From Desulforhabdus sp. TSK (lineage in GTDB: Bacteria; Desulfobacterota; Syntrophobacteria; Syntrophobacterales; Syntrophobacteraceae), in the NCBI RefSeq assembly GCF_022836495.1, contig NZ_BQXM01000044.1, positions 1-36,749 of the forward strand: a stretch of DNA of 36,749 nt, read 5' to 3'. The notes under the pieces were generated by a model, which had not been told where the DNA came from, did not search any database, and was given only the letters and a program-made list of their open reading frames with translations. Position 1 is the first letter of the stretch. Each line of letters opens with the position of its first letter. Shown in pieces: positions 29,854-36,749 of this stretch. Made by a program: the position numbers and the translations under genes.

Positions 29854-29878
29854 ACGCGGGGTATGCCGCGCCCCGCGT
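29854..29878 (+). terminator. GC hairpin after pyrF
   Basis: ACGCGGGG (29854-29861) pairs with CCCCGCGT (29871-29878) around a 9-base loop. It lies between the convergent pyrF and 29917-30234 genes. There is no T-run, so it may be rho-dependent or incidental. Confidence 0.4.
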
Positions 29879-29916
29879 CCAAAGATTCATCTTACACAGC
29901 CCCCACGAAGTTCATC

Positions 29917-30234
29917 TCAAGCCGCTCTCCGCAGCTCCGTCGTCTCTTCGTGGCATATTGGGCTGCTGAGCATTCCCAGAGGAAAGTTGTAAAAGACTCG
30001 CCCCCCTTCTTCGTCGATCACCCGCAAGTCATCCGACTGCTTCAGATCGCCCATGGCCACGGCAAAATGCTTCCCGTACCGTTCCTTGACCCGGTCCATG
30101 GGGACTTCATAGGCGATGAATTTGTGTATCCCTTTGGCGTTGAGCTGCCGGATCACTTTGGAATCATTGAAGGACTCACAGGCAGTCACGATCAGAATGG
30201 GGCCTGTTCCCGTAAACACCATTCCAGCTTTCAT
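29917..30234 (-). CDS. Small conserved cytosolic protein
   Basis: The 105-residue product (MKAGMVFTGTGPILIVTACE, then IRQLNAKGIHKFIAYEVPMD, then a middle with GDLKQSDDLRVIDEEGGRVF) is alike in pattern to a short protein of unknown function seen in Desulfobacterota. No catalytic motif is visible. The FTGTGPILI strand and the alternation of beta and alpha elements suggest a compact alpha/beta fold. It is convergent with pyrF and upstream of the molybdenum hydroxylase genes, oriented away from them. Confidence 0.6.
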   Translation of the reverse strand: MKAGMVFTGTGPILIVTACESFNDSKVIRQLNAKGIHKFIAYEVPMDRVKERYGKHFAVAMGDLKQSDDLRVIDEEGGRVFYNFPLGMLSSPICHEETTELRRAA

Positions 30235-30520
30235 TGTGTTACCACCCTTTCTTCCAGTTTAACAACTTACGGTTTGAGCCACGCCCTGACAGACAGAGCA
30301 GCTCACTACCGCTCATTTACAAAAACATTTTAACCACTAACAGTTTATGGAACAAGGGTTCTCGCATGCATCGACTCTAGTCACCCATCTGGTCGAGGGA
30401 GTCATTCCTTGCCTATTCCCTTCTCGTGCCTCCTATGTCATATTTAGTGAGTTTTTCGACGCCTTACAGGCAATGGTCACTGAAGCTGCGGTAATGCTTT
30501 CACATACGGGCGAACATTCG

Positions 30521-30991
30521 ATGATCACTTTGGAAGTCAATGGACAGCATTACGATCTCGACGTGAATCCGGACGTGCCACTGCTGGCAGTCCTGCGGGG
30601 AGAATTGAAGCTCACGGGGACCAAGTACGGCTGCGGGGTGGGAGACTGCGGGTCCTGCACGGTCCACATCGACGGCAAACCGGAACGATCGTGCCTCATT
30701 CCTGTCGGGAGGGTCCAGGGCAAGCGGATCACCACCATCGAGGGGCTTCGGGATGATCATCCCGTAAAACTCGCCTGGGAAGCCGAGCAGGTACCCCAGT
30801 GCGGGTACTGCCAACCGGGGCAGATCATGCAGGCGGCCGCCTTCATCGACAGAAGCCCCAACCCCACCGACGCCGAAATCAGCGAGGCCATGAACGGCAA
30901 CCTCTGCCGTTGTGGAACTTATCCGCGTATTTTTCGAGCCATCCGGAGAGCGGTAGCGGTAGTGGAACGGGAGCAAATTCGCCGTGGCTGA
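30521..30991 (+). CDS. Molybdenum hydroxylase small [2Fe-2S] subunit (IorA-like)
   Basis: ATG 30521 is chosen since the family begins MITLEVNG; the frame is open to 30347 but the extension is unlike the family. The 156-residue product has the plant-type [2Fe-2S] motif ([20 protein letters not shown], with a later Cys) and the second cluster ([10 protein letters not shown] ... [10 protein letters not shown]). This is the electron-transfer subunit of isoquinoline 1-oxidoreductase-type enzymes. The large subunit's start overlaps its end. No FAD subunit is encoded nearby, consistent with the two-subunit type. Confidence 0.88.
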   Translation: MITLEVNGQHYDLDVNPDVPLLAVLRGELKLTGTKYGCGVGDCGSCTVHIDGKPERSCLIPVGRVQGKRITTIEGLRDDHPVKLAWEAEQVPQCGYCQPGQIMQAAAFIDRSPNPTDAEISEAMNGNLCRCGTYPRIFRAIRRAVAVVEREQIRRG

Positions 30992-33236
30992 TGCCATAAC
31001 ACGCCGTGAATTCTTAAAAAAAACTCTAGCCCAGACGGGGCTCGCTCTTGCGGTTTTTTATGGACCTTCGGGGCATCGGGTCTGCACCGCCCAGCCCCCG
31101 GTAAAACGGCCTGAAGCATTCAGCCCCAGCATCTGGCTCCAGATCACCCGGGACAACCTCGTCACGGTCTATGTGAACAAATCGGAAATGGGTCAGGGAG
31201 TCGTCACGACCTTTCCCATGCTCGTCGCAGAAGAGCTCGACGCTGACTGGAAACAGATCCGTTTCGAGATCGCCCCGGCGCTGGAACGTTATCATGACCC
31301 CGTTTCACGAGCTCAGGCAACGGAGGGAAGCACCAGTGTCGTCCACATGCAGGGTGCTCTTCGGCTGGCGGGTGCGGCAGCTCGTGAAATGCTGATTCTT
31401 GCCGCAGCCAGGCTGTGGGATGTCCCCCCGGAAACCTGTGAAGCTTCGAGGGGGATCGTCAGGAGCTCTCACAAGACGGGCAGCACCTTCACCTACGGCC
31501 AGCTCAGTGAAGAAGCCTCTAAAATGCCCGTGCCTCAAAAGCCCGTCCTCAAGCAGGGGGACCGCTTCAAAGTTCTTGGAATTCCCATGCATCGCCTGGA
31601 CGCTCCCGACAAGCTCAACGGCACGGCGGTATTCGGGATGGACGTCTTCGTCCAGGACATGCTCTTCGCCAACATCGTGCGCCCCACCACATACGGAGCA
31701 AACCTTTTCTCCTACGACAAGGTGGCTGTACAAAAAGTCTCCGGCATAAAGCACATTTTTGAAATTGGCTCCAGCGTCGTCCTCTGCGCCGATTCCCTGG
31801 CCGCCTTGGCGCAGGGACGCAAGCTTCTCAATGTCCGGTGGAAAGGAGCCGCCGATCCCGAGCTCAGCACCCGAACACTGAACCGAACCCTCCTGAGGCG
31901 CCTGAAAGACAAGGGAGTAATGGTCCGGGAAGACAGACCGTCCAGGGATGATTCCCCTTCGAACCTCCGGAGAATCCAGGCAGTTTACACCCTGCCTTAC
32001 CTGGCTCATGTCACCATGGAGCCCATGAACTGCACCGCTCACGTGCAGCAGGACCGCTGCGACCTCTGGGTGCCCACCCAAAATCAGACCGCCACACGGC
32101 GCGTGGCGGCAGAAACCGCCGGACTCGACCCGGAGCAGGTCCGCATTTATACGACTTACCTGGGGGGAGGATTCGGCAGGCGCCTCGAAACCGACTTCGT
32201 ACGCGAGGCGGTCCTCATCTCCAAGGCCACGGGCAAGCCTGTCAAGCTCCTTTGGACGCGGGAGGACGATCTGCAAAACGATTTTTACCGCCCCGCCTGT
32301 TGCTCCAGCATCGAGTCCGAGCTGGACGTCGCCGGCCGCATCACTTCCTGGTCTCAGAAGGTAGTGGCGCCCTCCATCTGGGAGCGCGTCGCCCCCATCC
32401 GCTTCGTCAAAGGAGTAGACCCTTCCGCTGTCGAGGGACTTCAGGACACGCTCTATTCCATCCCTCATTTTTCGCTGGAATATACGAAAGTCAATACACC
32501 CGTTCCCGTGGGATTCTGGCGCTCTGTCGGACATTCCCACAATGCGTTCTTCATGGAATGCTTCATGGACGAGCTGGCCCATGCCGCAGAAAAAGACCCC
32601 CTGCAGTTCCGCCTGGAGCTTCTGGAGGGGCACCCCCGCGCTCAGGCAGTCCTTCGGGCGGCGGCGGAAAAAGCCGGCTGGGGCAGCACGTTACCCTCCG
32701 GCCAGGGGCTCGGGCTGGCCCGCCACTATTGCTACGGCACCCACATCGCCCAGGTGGCCCGGGTATCCGTCAATGAACATCAGGGAACCGTGCGGGTGAT
32801 CAAAGTAACCTGTGCCGTGGACTGCGGCACGGTCGTGAACCCCGACGGAGTCGTCGCTCAAATAGAAGGGGGCATCGTCTTCGGACTCAGTGCTGCTCTG
32901 AAGGAACGGGTCGAATTTTCCAAGGGTGGAGTGGCGTCCAGGAATTTTTCCGACTACAGGGTTCTCACGATGAAGGAGACACCGTCCATAGAGGTGATTC
33001 TCCTGGCTGAAGGCGAACCCGCTGGAGGCATCGGGGCGGCAGGAGTGCCTCCCATCGCTCCGGCTGTGGCCAATGCTGTCTTTGCAGCCACCGAAGCCCG
33101 TGTTCGGGACCTTCCCTTGAACCCTGAAAATGTTCTGAAAGCCATGCGGAAGAGGGGAAGAAGCCCCGACCTCGAAAAGGAGCGCCTGGAGCCCCCCAAG
33201 CCCCCTACGCCGCCGGATCCCGAGGCCGACGTCTAA
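30984..33236 (+). CDS. Molybdenum hydroxylase large subunit (IorB-like), periplasmic
   Basis: The 750-residue protein starts with a Tat signal ([20 protein letters not shown]), so it is folded with its cofactor before export. MoCo-binding blocks are visible: [47 protein letters not shown] and [13 protein letters not shown]. Family members usually have a GxGExGxPPxAPA segment whose Glu is the active-site base. Here it reads [20 protein letters not shown], with Ala in place of Glu. The C-terminal tail is Pro-rich. Substrate (aldehyde or N-heterocycle) is unknown and activity may be altered. The cytochrome subunit often linked to IorB is absent. Confidence 0.85.
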   Translation: MADAITRREFLKKTLAQTGLALAVFYGPSGHRVCTAQPPVKRPEAFSPSIWLQITRDNLVTVYVNKSEMGQGVVTTFPMLVAEELDADWKQIRFEIAPALERYHDPVSRAQATEGSTSVVHMQGALRLAGAAAREMLILAAARLWDVPPETCEASRGIVRSSHKTGSTFTYGQLSEEASKMPVPQKPVLKQGDRFKVLGIPMHRLDAPDKLNGTAVFGMDVFVQDMLFANIVRPTTYGANLFSYDKVAVQKVSGIKHIFEIGSSVVLCADSLAALAQGRKLLNVRWKGAADPELSTRTLNRTLLRRLKDKGVMVREDRPSRDDSPSNLRRIQAVYTLPYLAHVTMEPMNCTAHVQQDRCDLWVPTQNQTATRRVAAETAGLDPEQVRIYTTYLGGGFGRRLETDFVREAVLISKATGKPVKLLWTREDDLQNDFYRPACCSSIESELDVAGRITSWSQKVVAPSIWERVAPIRFVKGVDPSAVEGLQDTLYSIPHFSLEYTKVNTPVPVGFWRSVGHSHNAFFMECFMDELAHAAEKDPLQFRLELLEGHPRAQAVLRAAAEKAGWGSTLPSGQGLGLARHYCYGTHIAQVARVSVNEHQGTVRVIKVTCAVDCGTVVNPDGVVAQIEGGIVFGLSAALKERVEFSKGGVASRNFSDYRVLTMKETPSIEVILLAEGEPAGGIGAAGVPPIAPAVANAVFAATEARVRDLPLNPENVLKAMRKRGRSPDLEKERLEPPKPPTPPDPEADV

Positions 33237-33325
33237 CACAGTCCGGCAAAGGTTATCATCCTGTGGGACAGTTCTAAATACGACAACGAGACATTGCTCC
33301 CCCTCGTTGTAGTACTAAAAGGCCC

Positions 33326-34120
33326 TCAAATGAGGAGCATTTTATCGTCGGCGACAGCATCCCCCTTCAATTTTGCAAATTCGTTGAGAAGATCCTGAAC
33401 CGTAAGCCTCCGCTTTTCTTCACCCGCCACATCCAGAATGATTTTCCCACCGTGCATCATGACGAGCCGGTTTCCCAGCTCCAGGGCATGCCGCATGTTA
33501 TGGGTCACCATGATGGAAGTGAGCCCCATCTCCTGGATGAGCTCCTGGGTCAGTTTCAAGACCTGCGCTGCCGTGGGAGGGTCCAGGGCCGCCGTATGCT
33601 CGTCCAGGAGCAGGATGCGCGGCCGCTGCAGCGTGGCCATCAGCAGAGTCAGAGACTGGCGCTGCCCTCCCGAGAGAAGCCCCACCCTGTCCTTCAAACG
33701 ATATTCCAGGCCCAGGCCCAGGAGGCGTATTTTTTCCTGAAACGCCTTGTGATCCCGACGGGTGACTCCCCAGCGCAGACCCGGCTTTTTGCCGCGATTC
33801 CCGGCCAGGGCAAAGTTTTCCTCGATGGTCATGGTGGCACAGGTGCCCGACAGAGGATTCTGAAACACCCGCCCGATGTAGGCGGCACGCCGATGTTCGG
33901 GCCAATGCGTCACCCGCTCTCCGGAGATGAAAATATCCCCTTCATTGGGCGTGAAGGTGCCGGCAACCAGATTGAGAAGCGTGGACTTCCCGGCACCATT
34001 GCTGCCGATGACCGTGATGAAATCCCCCTTCTCCACGAGGCAGTTGATGGAACGGATCGCCACCATCTCGTTGATGCTGCCCTCGTTGAAGACTTTCCTG
34101 AGGTTTGTGATTTGAAGCAA
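33326..34120 (-). CDS. ABC transporter ATPase, TrpZ-like
   Basis: The 264-residue ATPase has Walker A GSNGAGKST (about 39-47), a Q-loop near VFQNPLSGTCATMT, the signature LLSGGQRQSL, Walker B PRILLLDEHTAALDP and a switch His (VTHNMRHALELG). The sequence resembles ATPases of the TrpXYZ/ABC-SBP 'YtlABCD'-like group. It energises import by the permease encoded directly upstream. Downstream, a hairpin at 33283-33310 separates it from the convergent IorB gene. Confidence 0.9.
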   Translation of the reverse strand: MLQITNLRKVFNEGSINEMVAIRSINCLVEKGDFITVIGSNGAGKSTLLNLVAGTFTPNEGDIFISGERVTHWPEHRRAAYIGRVFQNPLSGTCATMTIEENFALAGNRGKKPGLRWGVTRRDHKAFQEKIRLLGLGLEYRLKDRVGLLSGGQRQSLTLLMATLQRPRILLLDEHTAALDPPTAAQVLKLTQELIQEMGLTSIMVTHNMRHALELGNRLVMMHGGKIILDVAGEEKRRLTVQDLLNEFAKLKGDAVADDKMLLI

Positions 34121-34148
34121 TGTTCAACTCCTCCTCCAGGCGATTCTC

Positions 34149-35042
34149 TCAGGCTCGCTTCCACCGCATGCGCTTGCGCAGCATGGGGATCGTAAGACAG
34201 ACCACCACCAGCACGGCCGTGATGAGATTCAGGTCGCTGGGCGTCAACCGCAGGAATCCCACCTGGTAAGACAACGCCACGACAATGGCAAAACGGTACA
34301 CCAGGGAGCCCACGATGGCGCTCAATGTCTGCCGCAGGACACTCTCCTTCCCCACCAGGCTTTCCCCCAGGATCACCGAAGCCAGACCGGCGACAATGGT
34401 CCCGATGCCCATCCCCACATCGGCAAACCCCTGGCTCTGTGCCACCAGCCCCCCCGCCAGGGCCACCAAGGCGTTGGAAAGGCTGACACCGATGAGGATC
34501 ATGTTGTCGGTGCTCACGCCCTGGGAGCGGATCATCTGGGGGTTGTCCCCCGTACCGCGCAGCGCCAAGCCCAGGTGCGTGTGGAGGAAAAGGTCCAGCA
34601 CCAGCTTACAGCCGCCGGCAACGGCAAGAAAGATCAGGGGGGTGAGGAGAAAGCGGGGTATGGCGGGAACGGCCAGGGCATCGAAGATGGTGGTCTGGTT
34701 GAGGAGCGCCAGGTTGGGCCGCCCCATGATGCGGATGTTGATGGAATAGAGGGCCGTCATGGTGATGATGCTGGCGAGGAGGCTCATGATGCGAAGCTTT
34801 GTCGCCAGGAACCCTGTCACGCAGCCGGCCAGGGCCCCGGCCAGCATAGCCATTCCGAGGCTGGTGAAAGGATCCCACCCCTGGAGCATGAGGCTCCCCG
34901 TGACAGCCGCCCCGAGGGGCAGCGTTCCGTCCACCGTGAGGTCGGGGAAATCCAGCACACGAAAAGTGAGATAGACTCCCAGCACCATGACGGCGTAGAC
35001 CAGGCCCTGTTCCACGGACCCCATAAAGGTATAGAATGACAT
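34149..35042 (-). CDS. ABC transporter permease, TrpY-like
   Basis: The 297-residue protein has eight or nine membrane segments and the branched-chain-type signature FPDLTVDGTLPLGAAVTGSL near the N-terminus. LRGTGDNPQMIRSQGVSTD at about 185-203 is the cytoplasmic loop meeting the ATPase. It belongs to the LivH/TrpY-like permeases. The solute is unknown (amino acid-like is likely). Spacing to both partners is below 40 bases. Confidence 0.9.
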   Translation of the reverse strand: MSFYTFMGSVEQGLVYAVMVLGVYLTFRVLDFPDLTVDGTLPLGAAVTGSLMLQGWDPFTSLGMAMLAGALAGCVTGFLATKLRIMSLLASIITMTALYSINIRIMGRPNLALLNQTTIFDALAVPAIPRFLLTPLIFLAVAGGCKLVLDLFLHTHLGLALRGTGDNPQMIRSQGVSTDNMILIGVSLSNALVALAGGLVAQSQGFADVGMGIGTIVAGLASVILGESLVGKESVLRQTLSAIVGSLVYRFAIVVALSYQVGFLRLTPSDLNLITAVLVVVCLTIPMLRKRMRWKRA

Positions 35043-35077
35043 GGGCGAAGTCCTCTCTCAGGGGGAGATGAACGATC

Positions 35078-36043
35078 CTACAGGACTTGGTCGGCACGCT
35101 TCAGAACGGGATCAGGCAGGGTCACGCCCATCTTTTCAGCCGACTGCTTGTTGACGACCAGTTTCAGATCCTTCAGGACCTCCACGGGCATGGTGGCGGG
35201 GTTCTCTCCCTTCAGAATGCGCAGGGCCATCTCCCCACTCTGGCGACCCAGGCGATAGTAATCGATGGCGACGGCGGCCACGGCTCCCCGAGGCACAGAA
35301 TCCGTGTCCGCGGCAAAGAGGGGAATGCGGTTGTCGATGCAGACCTTTACGACAGAATCGAAGGCCGAAACCACTGTGTTGTCCGTGGGAATGTGCACGG
35401 CATCCACTCGTCCCACGAGACTCTTGGCCGCAGGAAAGACCCCGCTGGAATTGCTGACGGGAGCCTCCACGACTTCCATGCCCCGTTTGGCGGCCTCCTC
35501 CTTGATCTGCTTGAGGGAAGCGAGGGAATTGTCTTCACCCGAATTGTAAATGACTCCCAGGCGCTTCACCTGGGGCGCGATTTCCAGGATCAGATCCATC
35601 TGGCGGTCCACGGGGCTGCGGTCCGTCGTCCCCGTGACATTCCCGCCGGGAGCCTCCAGGCTCTTCACCAGCCCCGCTCCCACGGGGTCCGTGACGGAGG
35701 AGATCACGATGGGAATGGTCTTCGTGGCGTTGACGCACGCCTGGGATGTGGGGGTGGCAATGGTGTGGATGAGGTCCACGTTCTTGCCCACGAAGGACTT
35801 GGCGATGCTGTTGGCCGTGGCCATATTCCCCTGGGCGATCTGGATGTCGTAGGTCACGTTCTTCCCTTCGACATACCCCCCATCCTTGAGGGCATCGATG
35901 AAGCCCTTTCGCGCCGCATCCAGGGCCGGGTGCTCCACAATTTGAGAAATCCCCACCGTGATGTTCTTATCTTCCGCACCGGCCGGGCAGACCAGGCCCA
36001 GAAGCAGGACAACCGTCAGTAAATTCATCCAGAATCGCGTCAT
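35078..36043 (-). CDS. ABC transporter substrate-binding protein, TrpX-like
   Basis: Start at ATG 36043, seven bases after GGAG; an earlier in-frame ATG at 36055 is possible. The 321-residue protein has a signal peptide (RFWMNLLTVVLLLGLVCPAG-A, cleaved before EDKNITVG) without a lipobox in the usual place, so it may be free in the periplasm. ISQIVEHPALDAARKGFIDA, IVISSVTDPVGAGLVKSLEA and APGGNVTGTTDRSPVD are signatures of the TrpX/ABC_sub_bind family. It binds an aromatic or other amino acid-like solute. It is the first gene of the importer operon. Confidence 0.9.
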   Translation of the reverse strand: MTRFWMNLLTVVLLLGLVCPAGAEDKNITVGISQIVEHPALDAARKGFIDALKDGGYVEGKNVTYDIQIAQGNMATANSIAKSFVGKNVDLIHTIATPTSQACVNATKTIPIVISSVTDPVGAGLVKSLEAPGGNVTGTTDRSPVDRQMDLILEIAPQVKRLGVIYNSGEDNSLASLKQIKEEAAKRGMEVVEAPVSNSSGVFPAAKSLVGRVDAVHIPTDNTVVSAFDSVVKVCIDNRIPLFAADTDSVPRGAVAAVAIDYYRLGRQSGEMALRILKGENPATMPVEVLKDLKLVVNKQSAEKMGVTLPDPVLKRADQVL

Positions 36044-36193
36044 GGCATTCTCCACATTTCAAGGTTAACAATGACTGACTATGAAATGGCCCATTGCCTC
36101 ACGACCTTCGACATCTGCCGCCCTCATTTCCTGAACCGCAGGCATCCTATCATCAAGAGGGAACGCTCAAAAAGCATTTTATCGCAGAGCTTT

Positions 36194-36749
36194 TCATTTT
36201 ACGGGTGGGCTCACCACCACCGTCATCCAGTCTTCCAGCGGAAATTGAAACAGGATTTGGCAATCCGCGGGAAGGAGGGAACGGAAGACGTGCCATTGAG
36301 CCGTGAGGAAGCCGCTCATGACCACCCAGCGGTAGGCCTGCCACTCCTCGCCTGCGAGAGCTTCGCGGAGGCAGGGCCATTCGATGTTCATGAGGAGAAG
36401 CTCGGAGGGCTCCCGCAGGGCTTTCAGTTCTCGGGCCACGACGAGGTCCACGGCATGCTCCACAGCGTTGGCCCTGACGTTGTCCCTCGCCACGCGCACG
36501 GCCAGGGGGATGCAATCGAGAGCCGTGACGCGGGCGGCGCCAAGCAGCGCTGCGGCAACGGCGAGGATTCCCGTACCGGTCCCCAGGTCCACGACGGTCT
36601 TGACGGAGTAGCTGCGGAAAAGACGGTCCAGGGCCAGCAGGCAGCCCTTGGTGGTAGGGTGCAGCCCCGACCCGAAGACCAGCCCGGGGTTCATGCGGAG
36701 GAGCAGTGCGGCGTCGGAGGGCAGGTCCCCTCCCCCTCCCCCGCCCGTC
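36194..36749 (-). CDS. prmA: Ribosomal protein L11 methyltransferase, C-terminal part (runs off window)
   Basis: The frame remains open to the right edge, so the N-terminal part lies outside. The visible ~185 residues include RMNPGLVFGSGLHPTTKGCL, the AdoMet-binding VVDLGTGTGILAVAAALLGA, and MNIEWPCLREAL in place of the usual NI(L)-type active loop. PrmA trimethylates L11; its catalytic domain is of class I methyltransferase type. The internal Met at 36694 is not the start. The NIEWP form differs from the usual NILA, so a related methyltransferase is possible. Confidence 0.8.
   Translation of the reverse strand, partial: TGGGGGGDLPSDAALLLRMNPGLVFGSGLHPTTKGCLLALDRLFRSYSVKTVVDLGTGTGILAVAAALLGAARVTALDCIPLAVRVARDNVRANAVEHAVDLVVARELKALREPSELLLMNIEWPCLREALAGEEWQAYRWVVMSGFLTAQWHVFRSLLPADCQILFQFPLEDWMTVVVSPPVK

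Noticed and set aside
30347-30520. Longer N-terminus for the IorA-like subunit
   Set aside because: The family begins at MITLEVNG; the extension has no domain.
33283-33310. Strong rho-independent terminator after the IorB gene
   Set aside because: Eight-base arms with a 12-base loop and no T-run; only a weak hairpin.

Overview
The window looks like chromosomal DNA of a strictly anaerobic Desulfobacterota (former Deltaproteobacteria), plausibly a Syntrophobacterales relative. This is inferred from gene families (DUF3786, a split 'archaeal-type' glutamate synthase with extra ferredoxin domains, rubrerythrin, an Fe-S protein with a corrinoid-protein-like cysteine cluster, DUF1538), not from a marker gene. 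No rRNA, tRNA, CRISPR array or complete insertion sequence was recognised.

The first ~2.4 kb differs from the rest. It reads as a small integron cassette array without a visible integrase (a CALIN-like cluster): short plus-strand genes separated by attC-like imperfect palindromes (best at 2342-2416, good at 1303-1392, weaker at 606-714 and 1998-2052). Its genes are HicB antitoxin with a broken HicA toxin, an unknown two-gene pair whose second gene has an in-frame amber codon, and a DUF2283 protein. The HicA break coincides with a hairpin resembling domain V of a class C group II intron, oriented against the cassette genes. Next come decayed genes and an AbiEii-like nucleotidyltransferase whose small partner frame runs into a GNAT acetyltransferase (to ~4.05 kb).

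From 4 to 20 kb are mostly housekeeping or conserved unknown genes: a benzil-reductase-like SDR; a short DUF1538 membrane protein; a large minus-strand PEP-synthase-like protein with an added C-terminal lectin-like domain; PsiE; MaoC hydratase; an HExxH lipoprotein; ElbB; a metallophosphoesterase; an AlbA/Schlafen-type ATP-binding protein; GalE; a DUF1232-J-domain protein; and a tightly overlapping operon of a 4Fe-4S protein, a DUF2007-DUF3786 fusion and a PLP aminotransferase.

From 20 to 28 kb lie an acyl-CoA thioesterase, a secreted FN3/SLH-like protein, a MITE-like repeat, rubrerythrin, and a minus-strand operon encoding glutamate synthase in three pieces: glutaminase; FMN domain with ferredoxins; GXGXG domain fused to a GltD-type oxidoreductase and ferredoxins. 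From 28 kb to the end are a PilZ protein, PyrF, a small conserved protein, a two-subunit periplasmic molybdenum hydroxylase (IorAB-like) whose large subunit appears to lack the usual catalytic glutamate, a TrpXYZ-type ABC importer on the minus strand, and the C-terminal part of PrmA running off the right edge.

The most interesting parts are the cassette array with its intron relic and amber-interrupted gene, the PEP-synthase/lectin fusion, the Fe-S/DUF3786/aminotransferase operon, and the IorB-like active-site substitution.
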